DNA of 64,000 nucleotides, taken from Oscillospiraceae bacterium. GTDB lineage: Bacteria > Bacillota > Clostridia > Oscillospirales > Ruminococcaceae. Each line of letters opens with the position of its first letter. Within the stretch, counting starts at the first letter, position 1. The notes under the pieces are model-generated. The model was not told the DNA's origin, made no database searches, and saw nothing but the letters and a program-made list of their open reading frames with translations. Where the stretch lies: assembly GCA_016296505.1 (NCBI GenBank), contig JAEDJD010000007.1, positions 27,142 through 91,141 on the forward strand, given 5' to 3'. Both the position numbers and the translations under genes were made by a program. This document shows, in pieces, positions 42,692-51,399 of the stretch.

Positions 42692-42890
42692 CCCGCCCGG
42701 CTTTGAAGCCAGATCCAGCACCAACGCTTTCGGCTGCAGCAAACGCAGTCTGCGAGCATCCAGAAGCATTGCCGGAACAGTGTTAATAATCAGAGGGAAT
42801 GCGCCGAGCGCTGTATCAAGCGCGTGCAGGGGAAGCGTGCGGCAGCCTTCGCCTTCGCTCCGCCGCAGGCGCTGAGCAGAAACTGCCCTT
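42692..42890 (-). pseudogene. dpaA: dpaA middle remnant
   Basis: The frame encodes TLPLHALDTALGAFPLIINT then VPAMLLDARRLRLLQPKALV and LDLASKPGG, which matches the DpaA segment around INTIPSMIL...LILDLASRPGG. It ends exactly where the remnant at 36439-36589 resumes (GVDFEAAS). The first ~185 codons of dpaA are missing; the sequence upstream is the end of an AraC gene. After 42692 the frame continues 18 codons of unrelated sequence to a stop at 42638. Confidence 0.75.
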
Positions 42891-43754
42891 TCAGTCTCTC
42901 CAGCGGCGGCGAAATGCAAGGCAAGTTACATTCTCAGCCTTTTTGAATTGCTTAGAGAAATAGCTCTGGTCATTAAAGCCGCAAAGGACGGAAATTTCCT
43001 CCACAGACTTATCCGTGAACCGAAGCAGACGTTTTGCGTAGTTGATTCGCAGCCCGATGATATGCTGAAAAATTGTTTCGCCATATGCGCGCTTAAATTC
43101 GCGCGTCAGATAATACTTACTGATATCAAAGCGCTGTGCCAGATCATCCAATCGGATATCTGTCGTAAAATTCGCGTCAATATGTGCAAGTACGGTTTTC
43201 AGCTTCACCTGCAGCGCGGAATCATTCTCCTCGGAGATGCTGTTAACGGTTAGCAGCATTGTCAGTAAATTGACGAGCAGACCGGATGTTAGCACCTCGG
43301 TATCGGCATAGGTTTCGGCGTTCAGCCGCATCAGCTCCTGAAGTAATGAAACGAATTTCATCGCAGAAACCGGATGAAACACAATCTGCTGCTGCATCAA
43401 AAACAGTTTAAAGTACTCCTCGGTTGTACAGCCATTGAAATGCACCCAGAGCAGTTCCCAAGGATTTGTCGGATCGCTCTGATACGAATGCGCTGAACGG
43501 CAGTCGATGAAAAAACAATCGCCGCCGTCAAGCTGAAAGCGCTGACCGTCATAATTCAGGCTGCCTTTTCCGTCCAGCACGACAGCGAACAGAAACGACT
43601 GCAAATTTTGTCTTGCCGTGTGGTGATTTTCACCGGCTTTCAGATGTCCGCACTCCTGCACGTAGAAAAAGGTACGCCGCGCAACGGCACTTGGTGTTTT
43701 CATGATACGTGTATCCAATGGATTCGGGACATGGTCGTTGAAATTTTGCGGCAT
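42891..43754 (-). CDS. AraC-family regulator with cupin-type sensor
   Basis: 287 aa. The N-terminal AraC_binding cupin (GKGSLNYDGQRFQLDGGDCF, PWELLWVHFNG) is followed by a double helix-turn-helix (RLDDLAQRFDISKYYLTREF, EISVLCGFNDQSYFSKQFKK). Such regulators usually sense a sugar and control nearby glycan genes; the ABC importer is the obvious candidate. The ATG at 43754 follows AAAGGAGG. Its 3' end abuts the dpaA remnant. Confidence 0.88.
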   Translation of the reverse strand: MPQNFNDHVPNPLDTRIMKTPSAVARRTFFYVQECGHLKAGENHHTARQNLQSFLFAVVLDGKGSLNYDGQRFQLDGGDCFFIDCRSAHSYQSDPTNPWELLWVHFNGCTTEEYFKLFLMQQQIVFHPVSAMKFVSLLQELMRLNAETYADTEVLTSGLLVNLLTMLLTVNSISEENDSALQVKLKTVLAHIDANFTTDIRLDDLAQRFDISKYYLTREFKRAYGETIFQHIIGLRINYAKRLLRFTDKSVEEISVLCGFNDQSYFSKQFKKAENVTCLAFRRRWRD

Positions 43755-44075
43755 AATATCCTCCTTTCGGTATCCAATCGTGAAAAACAGCTGTTTTACT
43801 CCTATCCTCTTTATCATTATACCGTATTCTACAAAAACTTTCAAGATGCGAAATGAAAGAATCTTGCGTTCAATTTTTGTGCAAATTGAAACAAAAAAAT
43901 AGGTATTAACAAAAAAATGCAATAAAACATTACAAACCATTGGTGTCTATGCCGATCGCGGCAGAAAACAAATCCCCTTACAGCAGTCTTGAAATTCAAG
44001 CGTCTGCTATAAGGGGATTATGATATCCGGAACACAAATCCGCACGGCACTATACATACTTGCAGACAATACCGA
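43755..44075. other. Intergenic region with one hairpin
   Basis: 321 bases. CCCCTTA and TAAGGGG with inner AGCAG/CTGCT and CTTG/CAAG pairings (43974-44016) form a long hairpin followed on the minus strand by ATTTGTTTTC, a likely terminator for the hydE-side operon. The rest shows nothing I recognise. Confidence 0.6.
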
Positions 44076-44561
44076 TCAATAGCCAGAGGTATTCGGCTCT
44101 GCAAATACATACCGCATTCCATTCACGAGCGTCACACCAATCGCACTGCCGCCGGAACGAAATGTTTTGAATTCCATATATATAGGGCTGATATACTGAT
44201 TGCCCATCGCATCGTTAAGCAGATAAGGCGGTCTGCCCTCGCTGCCAGAGACATTGCCGACCGTAATCGCCGCACAGGAATAGGCGCGGCGTTTGGCACA
44301 AGCGTAAGCAGAATTGCCGCCGAAATACTTTTGGTATCCGGTTGCGAGCAGGACGACCAGCCCAATTACGCAGACAATCCAGAGTACGCCCGCCAAGGTG
44401 CTGTAGAGATTGCCAAAACCGGAAAGCAGCGACATTCCCGGAAAAAACAGCAAAACAGAGCCGGCGATGCTGATATACAGCAGATTCATATGCTTGCCGC
44501 GTGCGTCTTCAAGATACTGGATCAGTTTTTGATGCTGCTGTTCTGTAATATTGGTTCCCAT
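44076..44561 (-). CDS. Hypothetical membrane protein
   Basis: 161 aa. Two membrane helices (about 27-45 and 55-75) follow a soluble N-terminus (TEQQHQKLIQYLEDARGKHM). The C-terminal half is a small soluble domain (AAITVGNVSGSEGRPPYLLN). Family unknown. It starts 15 bases after hydE stops, with AAAGGAAAA as ribosome site, so it belongs to the same transcript. Confidence 0.6.
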   Translation of the reverse strand: MGTNITEQQHQKLIQYLEDARGKHMNLLYISIAGSVLLFFPGMSLLSGFGNLYSTLAGVLWIVCVIGLVVLLATGYQKYFGGNSAYACAKRRAYSCAAITVGNVSGSEGRPPYLLNDAMGNQYISPIYMEFKTFRSGGSAIGVTLVNGMRYVFAEPNTSGY

Positions 44562-44576
44562 GTTTTTTCCTTTCTG

Positions 44577-45626
44577 TTATGTACTTTTGGTAACAAGCGA
44601 ATCGCCGACATCCGAAACAATGCGGTAGCCGGCGGCTTGAATGCGTGCCGTAAGACTGCGGAAACTCTGCGCCGCTTCCTCGCCAACGCAGATTTTATTT
44701 TCATAGAGATCATAGAGTTTCCGTACTTCCGTCGGACTCAGATTCGGCATCATGACGTTACTTCCCGCTTTCAGCGCCAGTTCACGCCCCTGCGGATGCA
44801 TCGATCCAAACGCTGTTGTCGCCGGAATCAGCGACTTTGGGAACATCAGCCGCAGCAATGCAATGATCTTCAGACTGAAATGCAAATCACCGGACATCTG
44901 ATCGGCAAAAGGCGTTTCCGAATGCGTAATATATGGTCCGACGCCAATCATCGCAGGCTGCAAATTCTGTAGAAAGCGAATATCTGCTAGCAGATTTTCC
45001 GGTGTCTGACCGGGCGAACCAATCATGAAGCCGCTGCCGACCTGATAGCCGATTGCCTGTAAATCACGAAGACAGCGCTTGCGATTTTCCAGTGTCATGC
45101 ATTCCGGATGCAGTTTGCGGTAATGTTCGGGGGAGGCCGTTTCATGGCGCAGCAGATAACGCCGCGCACCGGCGTCATAATAACGCTGATAGCTTTCGCG
45201 AGATTTTTCACCAATCGAAAGCGTAATGCGACAATCCGGATACTTTGCTGCGATTGCGGAAACCAATGCACAGATTTTATCATCGGTATAATAAGGATCT
45301 TCGCCGCCTTGCAGCACAAACGTCCGATAGCCCAGCGCATAGCCCTGCGCGCAGCATTCGAGAATCTGCGTATCGGTCAGACGGTAGCGCTCCGCATGAG
45401 GATTGCCAGCGCGGATACCGCAATAATAGCAGTTGTTTTTACAGTAATTCGTAAACTCGATCAATCCGCGCAGATAAACAGCGTCGCCATACCATTTTCG
45501 GCGTTCGGCGTCCGCGGCGGCAAACAGCGCCGCCTCATCCTGCGGCTCGGTCAAAAACGCGAGCAGCTCTGTATCCGTCAAATCGTGCGCGGATTGCAGT
45601 TTTTCAATCAGTGGCGACAAACACAT
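44577..45626 (-). CDS. hydE: [FeFe]-hydrogenase maturase HydE (radical SAM)
   Basis: 349 aa. The radical SAM motif CKNNCYYCGIR (CxxxCxxC) lies near residue 62 in RGLIEFTNYCKNNCYYCGIR, and TFVLQGGEDPYYTDD is more typical of HydE than of BioB. HydE builds the H-cluster ligand needed by [FeFe] hydrogenases. HydF and HydG are not in the window. It follows the 45630 gene by 3 bases. Confidence 0.88.
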   Translation of the reverse strand: MCLSPLIEKLQSAHDLTDTELLAFLTEPQDEAALFAAADAERRKWYGDAVYLRGLIEFTNYCKNNCYYCGIRAGNPHAERYRLTDTQILECCAQGYALGYRTFVLQGGEDPYYTDDKICALVSAIAAKYPDCRITLSIGEKSRESYQRYYDAGARRYLLRHETASPEHYRKLHPECMTLENRKRCLRDLQAIGYQVGSGFMIGSPGQTPENLLADIRFLQNLQPAMIGVGPYITHSETPFADQMSGDLHFSLKIIALLRLMFPKSLIPATTAFGSMHPQGRELALKAGSNVMMPNLSPTEVRKLYDLYENKICVGEEAAQSFRSLTARIQAAGYRIVSDVGDSLVTKST

Positions 45627-45629
45627 ATC

Positions 45630-46121
45630 TCATTCCACCCAATAGCGGTCGTCCGGCGGAATCAGATGCGAAAAATCGGCTGTTGCACCGCGCCATCCAT
45701 CCGGCAGATAACGCAAGTATTCCTCATCACCCGGAAACTGCGAATAAAACTCGGACTTGTCAAAATTCACAAACAAAGCCGGTATTCGTGCTTTTCGTTC
45801 GATTTCCGACTCGGCGTGCAGGAAATCATATGCAAGCTCGCCGGCAGAAATCTCATCGCCCTCAATCTTTTTTAGGAACTCTTTTGCGGTTCCGCGATCC
45901 AGAAGACGGATACGGAAACGACTGCTGCTAAACTCTCCGAAGGAGCCGACTTCCTTGACGAACTCCAGCTCGGTTTTGCCTCTCTGCAAATAAAGAAAAT
46001 GATAATCGTCATAGAGCCGGAGATAGTCCATTTTCCAAAGAGACTTATCCGTACAGTACCATCGGTACTTTTTCTTAAACAGTACGACCACGACGATATT
46101 TTCAGCAAATTTTGGCTGCAT
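45630..46121 (-). CDS. Hypothetical soluble protein upstream of hydE
   Basis: 163 aa, not recognised. Conserved-looking parts are WKMDYLRLYDDYHFLYLQRG, RFRIRLLDRGTAKEFLKKIE and the Trp/Pro-rich end (GWRGATADFSHLIPPDDRYW). No signal peptide or membrane segment. The ATG at 46121 follows AAAGGAAG. Cotranscribed with hydE. Confidence 0.6.
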   Translation of the reverse strand: MQPKFAENIVVVVLFKKKYRWYCTDKSLWKMDYLRLYDDYHFLYLQRGKTELEFVKEVGSFGEFSSSRFRIRLLDRGTAKEFLKKIEGDEISAGELAYDFLHAESEIERKARIPALFVNFDKSEFYSQFPGDEEYLRYLPDGWRGATADFSHLIPPDDRYWVE

Positions 46122-46444
46122 ATGTTTCTTCCTTTCTGTAAAATGCAATCTGTCGGTCTATGTCCATTATTATAGCATACTATCTCGCAAATTGCAATGT
46201 TGCAAATGAAAAAATAACAGCAAAAAAGTTTATAGCGCCGAAAATCAAGTCGGACATCGTCTTCCTTTATTCGCTTACATTGTGTGTTTATCCAAGTGAG
46301 TGAACACTGCGCGCACGAGATGACGCACACAGCTTGACAAACAAAAGGAATTGCAGTATAATGGAATTGGCATAAAAGCCCGCAGCCGGAGATACCGGCT
46401 GATTGACGGAATATCAGAGCAATCTGAAAAAGGAGGCATTCAAA
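46122..46444. other. Divergent intergenic region
   Basis: 323 bases without a gene; it contains the promoter at 46334 and a CAGCCGG/CCGGCTG hairpin (46384-46402) in the leader of the next gene. Confidence 0.5.
46334..46362 (+). promoter_or_regulatory. Consensus SigA promoter of the glycine-zipper gene
   Basis: TTGACA (46334-46339), 17 bp, TATAAT (46357-46362), a perfect consensus. Confidence 0.8.
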
Positions 46445-46762
46445 ATGGTAACAGTAACAACTTATGCAGAACTTCAGGCAGCGGTGCTGCGCGATGAGCC
46501 GTGCATTCGTCTTGAAGCGCACGCAAAACAGTATTATGAAAGAAAAACAAACGATCTGATCGGCGGAGGCGTAATCGGCGCGCTGCCGGGACTTCTTGTT
46601 GCCGGACCGCTCGGCGCGGCAGTCGGCGCAGTTGTCGGCGCGGCGGTCGGCAATGCTGCGAAGAACGGCGATCCCTCGGAACAGGATATCGCAAGATTTC
46701 TGCTGCGGTATTACCGCAAATCCAGCACCGGCGTGACCTATATTGAGCTGACGCACAGATAA
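46445..46762 (+). CDS. Small glycine-zipper protein
   Basis: 105 aa. A central hydrophobic Gly/Ala-rich stretch (GGVIGALPGLLVAGPLGAAV, then GAVVGAAVGNAAKNG) is a glycine zipper likely to insert in or associate with membrane. The flanks are soluble; the end reads RKSSTGVTYIELTHR. Strong promoter and AAAAAGGAGG site suggest high expression. Function unknown. Confidence 0.65.
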   Translation: MVTVTTYAELQAAVLRDEPCIRLEAHAKQYYERKTNDLIGGGVIGALPGLLVAGPLGAAVGAVVGAAVGNAAKNGDPSEQDIARFLLRYYRKSSTGVTYIELTHR

Positions 46763-46786
46763 CAGATCATCACATTTATAGGCAAT

Positions 46787-46845
46787 ACAGACATTGTATT
46801 TGGAATTTTACATTCTGAATACGATGTCTGTTTACTTTTTTATAC
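46787..46845 (+). terminator. Terminator of the glycine-zipper gene
   Basis: ACAGACATtGTAT pairs with ATACgATGTCTGT, followed by TTACTTTTTTATAC. Confidence 0.65.
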
Positions 46846-46870
46846 TTTTTGGCACAGAGGCCGGAATCTC

Positions 46871-46899
46871 TTGCATTTTTGGAGCTTTTATGATATGAT
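46871..46899 (+). promoter_or_regulatory. Promoter of tgt
   Basis: TTGCAT (46871-46876), 17 bp, TATGAT (46894-46899), 32 bases before the start. Confidence 0.6.
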
Positions 46900-46931
46900 A
46901 TAAATGGAGAATTGTACAAAGGAGAAAAATT

Positions 46932-48074
46932 ATGTATCAACTGCTGAAAACGGAACAAACGGCACGCCGCGGCGTGTTTCATACGGTACACGGCGACTTT
47001 CAAACGCCATGCTTCATGAATGTTGCAACGGCAGGCGCAATCAAGGGCGCGTTATCGGCGCGCGATCTGGAAGCGGTCAACTGTCAGGTGATGCTCTGCA
47101 ATACCTACCATCTGCATATTCGTCCCGGCGACGGCATCGTCCGGACAATGGGCGGCTTGCAGGGCTTTACCGGTTGGAACGGCCCGACATTGACCGATTC
47201 CGGTGGATTTCAGGTATTCAGCCTTGCGAAGCTCCGCAAGATTAAAGAAGAAGGCGTCACATTTCAATCTCATGTAGACGGCAGACGCATTTTTATGGGA
47301 CCGGAAGAAAGTATGCAAATTCAGTCGCATCTTGGATCTACCATTGCAATGGCATTTGATGAGTGCGTAGAAAATCCGGCGCCTTACCGCTATGCCGCAC
47401 AGAGCTGCGACCGCACGACGCGCTGGCTGAAACGCTGCAAGGAGGAAATGGCGCGCCTGAACAGCCTGCCAGATACGCTCAATCCGCATCAGCTTTTGTT
47501 CGGTATCAATCAGGGCTGCACATATGCCGATCTGCGTGAACGCCATATGGACGAAATCGCTGCGCTGGATATGGACGGCTATGCAATCGGCGGACTCGCT
47601 GTTGGCGAACCGACCGAGGTTATGTATGATATGGTTGAACACGTGGAGCCGCATATGCCCAAACATAAAATCCGCTATCTCATGGGCGTTGGCACGCCGC
47701 AGAATATTGTCGAAAATGTTGCGCGCGGCATCGACCTGTTCGACTGCGTCATGCCGAGCCGGAATGCGCGTCACGCAACCGTATTTACGATGCGAGGCAT
47801 TATGCATTTGACAAACCAGTGCTTTGCAACCGATCCGCGTCCGATTGAAGAAAGCTGTCAATGTCCGACCTGCCGCAATTTCTCCCGTGCCTATATCCGG
47901 CATTTGTTCAAAGCCGGTGAGCAGCTTGCGGGCAGACTTGCCGTACAGCACAATCTCTGGTTCTATAATAATCTAATGACGCAGATCCGCGATCACCTTG
48001 ACGCAGGCACATTTTCCAATTTCCGCGCGCAGTATTCCGAGCAGCTCGGAAAGCTCTGGAACGGACAGGAGTGA
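46932..48074 (+). CDS. tgt: tRNA-guanine transglycosylase (queuine tRNA-ribosyltransferase)
   Basis: 380 aa, full length. It exchanges G34 of GUN-anticodon tRNAs for preQ1. Visible are the substrate loop LTDSGGFQVFSLAKLRKI with its conserved Asp, RYLMGVGTPQNIVE, GIDLFDCVMPSRNARHA with the nucleophile Asp, and the zinc site CQCPTCRNF with a later His. The PF00 queA partner is not in the window. AAAGGAG precedes the ATG. Confidence 0.95.
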   Translation: MYQLLKTEQTARRGVFHTVHGDFQTPCFMNVATAGAIKGALSARDLEAVNCQVMLCNTYHLHIRPGDGIVRTMGGLQGFTGWNGPTLTDSGGFQVFSLAKLRKIKEEGVTFQSHVDGRRIFMGPEESMQIQSHLGSTIAMAFDECVENPAPYRYAAQSCDRTTRWLKRCKEEMARLNSLPDTLNPHQLLFGINQGCTYADLRERHMDEIAALDMDGYAIGGLAVGEPTEVMYDMVEHVEPHMPKHKIRYLMGVGTPQNIVENVARGIDLFDCVMPSRNARHATVFTMRGIMHLTNQCFATDPRPIEESCQCPTCRNFSRAYIRHLFKAGEQLAGRLAVQHNLWFYNNLMTQIRDHLDAGTFSNFRAQYSEQLGKLWNGQE

Positions 48075-48109
48075 TTCACCGGCAATACATTGACTACATT
48101 CGGAGGATT

Positions 48110-48447
48110 ATGATATACAAAAGCTGAAGAAAATCGGCAGGCTTGCATTTTTGCTGCCGTATATTATTGTTCCGTTTATACTCATGCTGACATGGCACGA
48201 AGACTTTCTCTCAAGTCTGATTTTCTCTTATTGTCTTACAATGGGTATTGAATTCCCCATCATTCTTTACCCGATTTGCTGGATTGTTTCAATCGTATGC
48301 TTTGTTCTGTGCGCAAAGGAGAATAAGCGAAATAACGACAAAAAGAGCAGGCTCATAAACCGGCTGCTGCTCGCATTTGCAATTCTCTGGACGATTGTAC
48401 ATATTGCGACGGTCATTTACTCGATCAGCAGTTTCACGTTAGCATGA
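48110..48447 (+). pseudogene. Small membrane-protein gene with a frameshift after four codons
   Basis: GGAGG is followed by ATG ATA TAC AAA AGC TGA. One extra A in the AAAA run (48118-48122) would give MIYKKLKKIGRLAFLLPYII and then the open frame to 48447, with three hydrophobic segments (IEFPIILYPICWIVSIVCFV, LLLAFAILWTIVHIATVIYS). A TTG at 48151 is the only in-frame restart and has no ribosome site. Either a true mutation, a sequencing error or a very unusual start. Family unknown. Confidence 0.55.
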
Positions 48448-48529
48448 TAACCGCACCAAAAGCCTGAACCGAGACGCATAAAGCCGGCAGACGCATCATT
48501 TGCGCCGGTAAGTATTTCTATTAGCGACT

Positions 48530-48733
48530 ATCTAGAAATCTCGCCTCTACGTTCGAGGAGCCGTTTTATTTCTCTTTCCATATAGAGGCGGACAACGATG
48601 TTGTGCAGATGCGTTTCAGCAAGCAAAATGTGCTGCGCAAGAAACGGGTTTGTAAAAAAGTTCAACTCTCTGGAAGACGATACTCGGAGTATGGCAGGAT
48701 TTTATCTCAAGACATATATTTCGGATTATCCAT
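48530..48733 (+). pseudogene. Possible degraded coding remnant
   Basis: No intact gene. One frame reads EEPFYFSFHIEADNDVVQMR and shortly after another reads FNSLEDDTRSMAGFYLKTYI followed by SDYP and a stop, as if a single-base indel near 48640-48660 split the end of a protein gene. The 5' part is missing. Not identified. Confidence 0.3.
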
Positions 48734-48789
48734 AATTATGGATGATATATAATTTATAATTCTTATTTTCATCATTCGGGGTGATTATA

Positions 48790-49599
48790 TTGTATTATTG
48801 CTGCGGCATTACTGAAAAAGGCACTCGCGAGAATAATGAGGACGCATTCCTCATCCGCGGATGCGTCCGGACAGAGGGCGGCGTGCAGACAGGGCTTTCG
48901 GAGCCGTTTCTGATCGCGCTCTGCGACGGAGTTTCCGGAGAGCAGGCAGGCGAGCTTGCCTCGCGCACCTGTCTGAATCTACTCTCGCAAATTGACTATT
49001 CCTCTCGCGTCAATCTGAAACGGCGCATTCTTGATATTCATACCACAATCGCAGAACAAAGCGTCATGCAGAAAAGCACCGCCAATATGCAGACAACACT
49101 CTGCGGCATCGCGGTTGATGAAAACGAGGGTCTGCATTGCTTTAATGTCGGTGACTCGCGTATCTACCGCTACCGCGGCGGTATGCTTGAACAACTCAGC
49201 CGCGACCAGACGCTCGTACAAATGCTCTATGAGGAGGGCAGTATCTCCGTGGAGGAGAAGCGCGTCCATGCGCACCGGCATATCGTTATGCCTGTCATCG
49301 GCAATCTGGAAGCCGAGCCAAAACCGGAAGTCATTGTCTATCCGGATGGAATGCGGCTTGGCGATGTCCTGATGCTCTGCTCTGACGGGCTGAGCGATTA
49401 CGTCACAACCTTTGAAATAGAAGAAGTCATGGCAAAGCCAAAGCCGCTTCCCAAGCGCTTGCACGAGCTTATCATATTGGCGCTTGCAAACGGCGGCAAG
49501 GATAATATTACTGTGTCAGCACTCGTGCGCTATCCGGATGAAGTCCCGATTCCGGGCATCAATGTACTGCATACCGCACAGAGGGAGTCTGCACAGTAA
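48790..49599 (+). CDS. PP2C-family serine/threonine phosphatase
   Basis: 269 aa. Metal-binding motifs are complete: CGITEKGTRENNEDAFLI, ALCDGVSGEQAGE, FNVGDSRIYRYRGG, LCSDGLSDYV and GGKDNITVSALVRYP. It removes phosphate from Ser/Thr, normally opposing a PknB-type kinase, which is not in this window. Two starts are possible: GTG 48781, or TTG 48790, which has GGGGTGA six bases upstream and gives the usual YYCCGIT opening; I prefer the latter. Confidence 0.88.
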   Translation: MYYCCGITEKGTRENNEDAFLIRGCVRTEGGVQTGLSEPFLIALCDGVSGEQAGELASRTCLNLLSQIDYSSRVNLKRRILDIHTTIAEQSVMQKSTANMQTTLCGIAVDENEGLHCFNVGDSRIYRYRGGMLEQLSRDQTLVQMLYEEGSISVEEKRVHAHRHIVMPVIGNLEAEPKPEVIVYPDGMRLGDVLMLCSDGLSDYVTTFEIEEVMAKPKPLPKRLHELIILALANGGKDNITVSALVRYPDEVPIPGINVLHTAQRESAQ

Positions 49600-49858
49600 G
49601 TCTCATCAATCAGCTCCTTTCTCATTGAGATCAAGCGTTGGAGTTCACCGAATCCGGTATCCATACGTCCCAAAACAGCGGAGTATGCTCTTGAACATAT
49701 GAACGGATTTAACGCAGTTTCAAAAACGAATACTTGCAGAGCAATTTCGTTTGATATGTCCAAATCTCCACAAGAAGCAATCAAAACAGTTGAAACAGAC
49801 TTCAGCTGCTGCAAAGAATAAAAGGCGGGAACTGCATAAGGTGTTCCCGCCTTTTTAT
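49600..49858. other. Region after the phosphatase: open frames of doubtful status and a terminator
   Basis: After the phosphatase stop the same frame stays open for 73 codons to 49821 (includes YALEHMNGFNAVSKTNTCRA), with no start codon signal. The opposite strand also has a long open frame. A perfect hairpin AAAGGCGGGAA/TTCCCGCCTTT (49821-49851) with T tracts both ways ends the phosphatase and GH16 genes. Confidence 0.5.
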
Positions 49859-49879
49859 TTTCAAAATCAGAGCGTTTTA

Positions 49880-51373
49880 TCAACCGCTGCCAGCGATCCA
49901 TGAAACATTTTTTAACGTAACAGTATGTGTTCCGACTGCTGCTGCGTCTCCGAGATTGCCAAGCTGGAATTTCAGATCAGCTGCCAGATCGGCAGGAAAT
50001 GTAACCTTCAGCGTATAATGCGTTTGCTCCGGCGTCAATGCGATCGTTTGCTCCAGATAACGCTGATAGGACGCATCTTCTGCGGTTACGAGCATTTCAC
50101 GCGCCGCTGTGGATGACGCGTCAAATGTAAGCGTATAACTTTTCCCTGTCTGAACCTGTTTTGCACGAATCAATCCCATCACGCCGTAGGGGAGCGTACC
50201 GGTACTGCGAACGGTGATTTCCGTTTCGCCGTCACGATTATGCAGTTCCGCATCCGCGCCCTCGCTGTATAATTCCAACGGCAGAGAGGTCACTTCCGCC
50301 GGCTTCATCTGGGCATCGTTCGACGCATAGACGCGCACATAATCAATGTCAAAATGCCGATCACCGGCCGCAAAGGTTTCCGGCGCACCGTAGATGCCGT
50401 CCACACCGTCAAAATGGCCACCGACTGCCAGATTCAGAATCAGATAAAAATTCTGATTGAACGGTGCCGGATAGGCACGACCTTCTGAATACCATTCCGT
50501 CTGCGTACTGTAGAGCGTATCGTCCACATACCAGCAAATCTTATCGCGCTCCCATTCAACCGCGTAGATATGCCAGTTTTCGGCGGAATCACCTGCCGGA
50601 AAATTATAGTTTTCAGTCAAGTAGGTATTATTCGGCCAGACATCCCCGAAATGAATTGTTCCGCAGATTTTCTCTGGCGTACTGCCCCAGCCCTCCATGA
50701 TGTCGATTTCGCCGGACGCCGCCCAGCCGCCGTATGCGCTATCCTCCGGCAGCATCCAGATCGCAGGCCAAAGCGATTTTCCCGCGTCGCAGCGAGCACG
50801 GACTTCGATTCTGCCGCCACAAGTCGAGAATTTATACTGTGAACTGAGTCTTGCCGAGGTATAGCTGTAACTTCCCTGCACAGGATCCATATAGTCCTCA
50901 TGCCGCGCTGCAATGGTCAGAATACCGTCATGCACGGTTGCATTCCGATCGGTATAAAACTGCTGTTCATTGTTTCCCCAGCCGCTTGTAATGAAATTGC
51001 CACTTGCGTCGAGCTTCCAGTTGCCAAGCTCATACGACCATTTTTCCGGATCAGGCACAGTACCGTCAAATTCATCGCTCCAGATCAGCTTACTCTGAAC
51101 GTCCGGAGTCGGACTATTTAACAAAAGGCGCTTTTGCATAGACAAATCCGCGCCATTGAGAATACCATCCTGCACCATGTCTGCCTGCGCAGCGTTTTCT
51201 GCCGAAATCGTACCGGCAGTCAACAAATAACGCTGTAAAATATCAATATCCGCATGATCTGTCATTCCATCCGTATTCAGATCGCCGTGCAGAGTCAAGT
51301 CTGCCGCCGAAACCGAGAACGATATTGCTAGCAGCAGCACCGTTAATATGACGCAAAGTATTTTTGTTCGCAT
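49880..51373 (-). CDS. Cellulosomal GH16 beta-1,3(-1,4)-glucanase with N-terminal dockerin
   Basis: 497 aa. Signal peptide (1 to about 23, ILCVILTVLLLAISFSVSAA), then a dockerin (about 28-85: GDLNTDGMTDHADIDILQRY, second repeat MVQDGILNGADLSMQK), then GH16 (about 95-350) with the catalytic GEIDIMEGWG and WPAIWMLPE, and a C-terminal CBM4/9-like domain (about 370-497). Likely a laminarinase or lichenase. The second dockerin repeat is degenerate (no DxN). The ATG at 51373 has GGAGG eight bases upstream. Confidence 0.9.
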   Translation of the reverse strand: MRTKILCVILTVLLLAISFSVSAADLTLHGDLNTDGMTDHADIDILQRYLLTAGTISAENAAQADMVQDGILNGADLSMQKRLLLNSPTPDVQSKLIWSDEFDGTVPDPEKWSYELGNWKLDASGNFITSGWGNNEQQFYTDRNATVHDGILTIAARHEDYMDPVQGSYSYTSARLSSQYKFSTCGGRIEVRARCDAGKSLWPAIWMLPEDSAYGGWAASGEIDIMEGWGSTPEKICGTIHFGDVWPNNTYLTENYNFPAGDSAENWHIYAVEWERDKICWYVDDTLYSTQTEWYSEGRAYPAPFNQNFYLILNLAVGGHFDGVDGIYGAPETFAAGDRHFDIDYVRVYASNDAQMKPAEVTSLPLELYSEGADAELHNRDGETEITVRSTGTLPYGVMGLIRAKQVQTGKSYTLTFDASSTAAREMLVTAEDASYQRYLEQTIALTPEQTHYTLKVTFPADLAADLKFQLGNLGDAAAVGTHTVTLKNVSWIAGSG

Positions 51374-51399
51374 TTTCACAGCCTCCACAGCAATATTTT

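Noticed and set aside
36585..42702. Classical transposon with target duplication in dpaA
   Set aside because: No transposase or recombinase in the block, and no target duplication that leaves dpaA in frame; G runs at the junction make the analysis ambiguous.
36439..42890. Sporulation-time excision element (skin-like) in dpaA
   Set aside because: The dpaA N-terminal part is missing as well, and no serine recombinase is present, so excision would not restore the gene.
42638..42919. Open frame of 93 codons as a gene of its own
   Set aside because: It is the dpaA remnant plus 18 foreign codons; no valid start.
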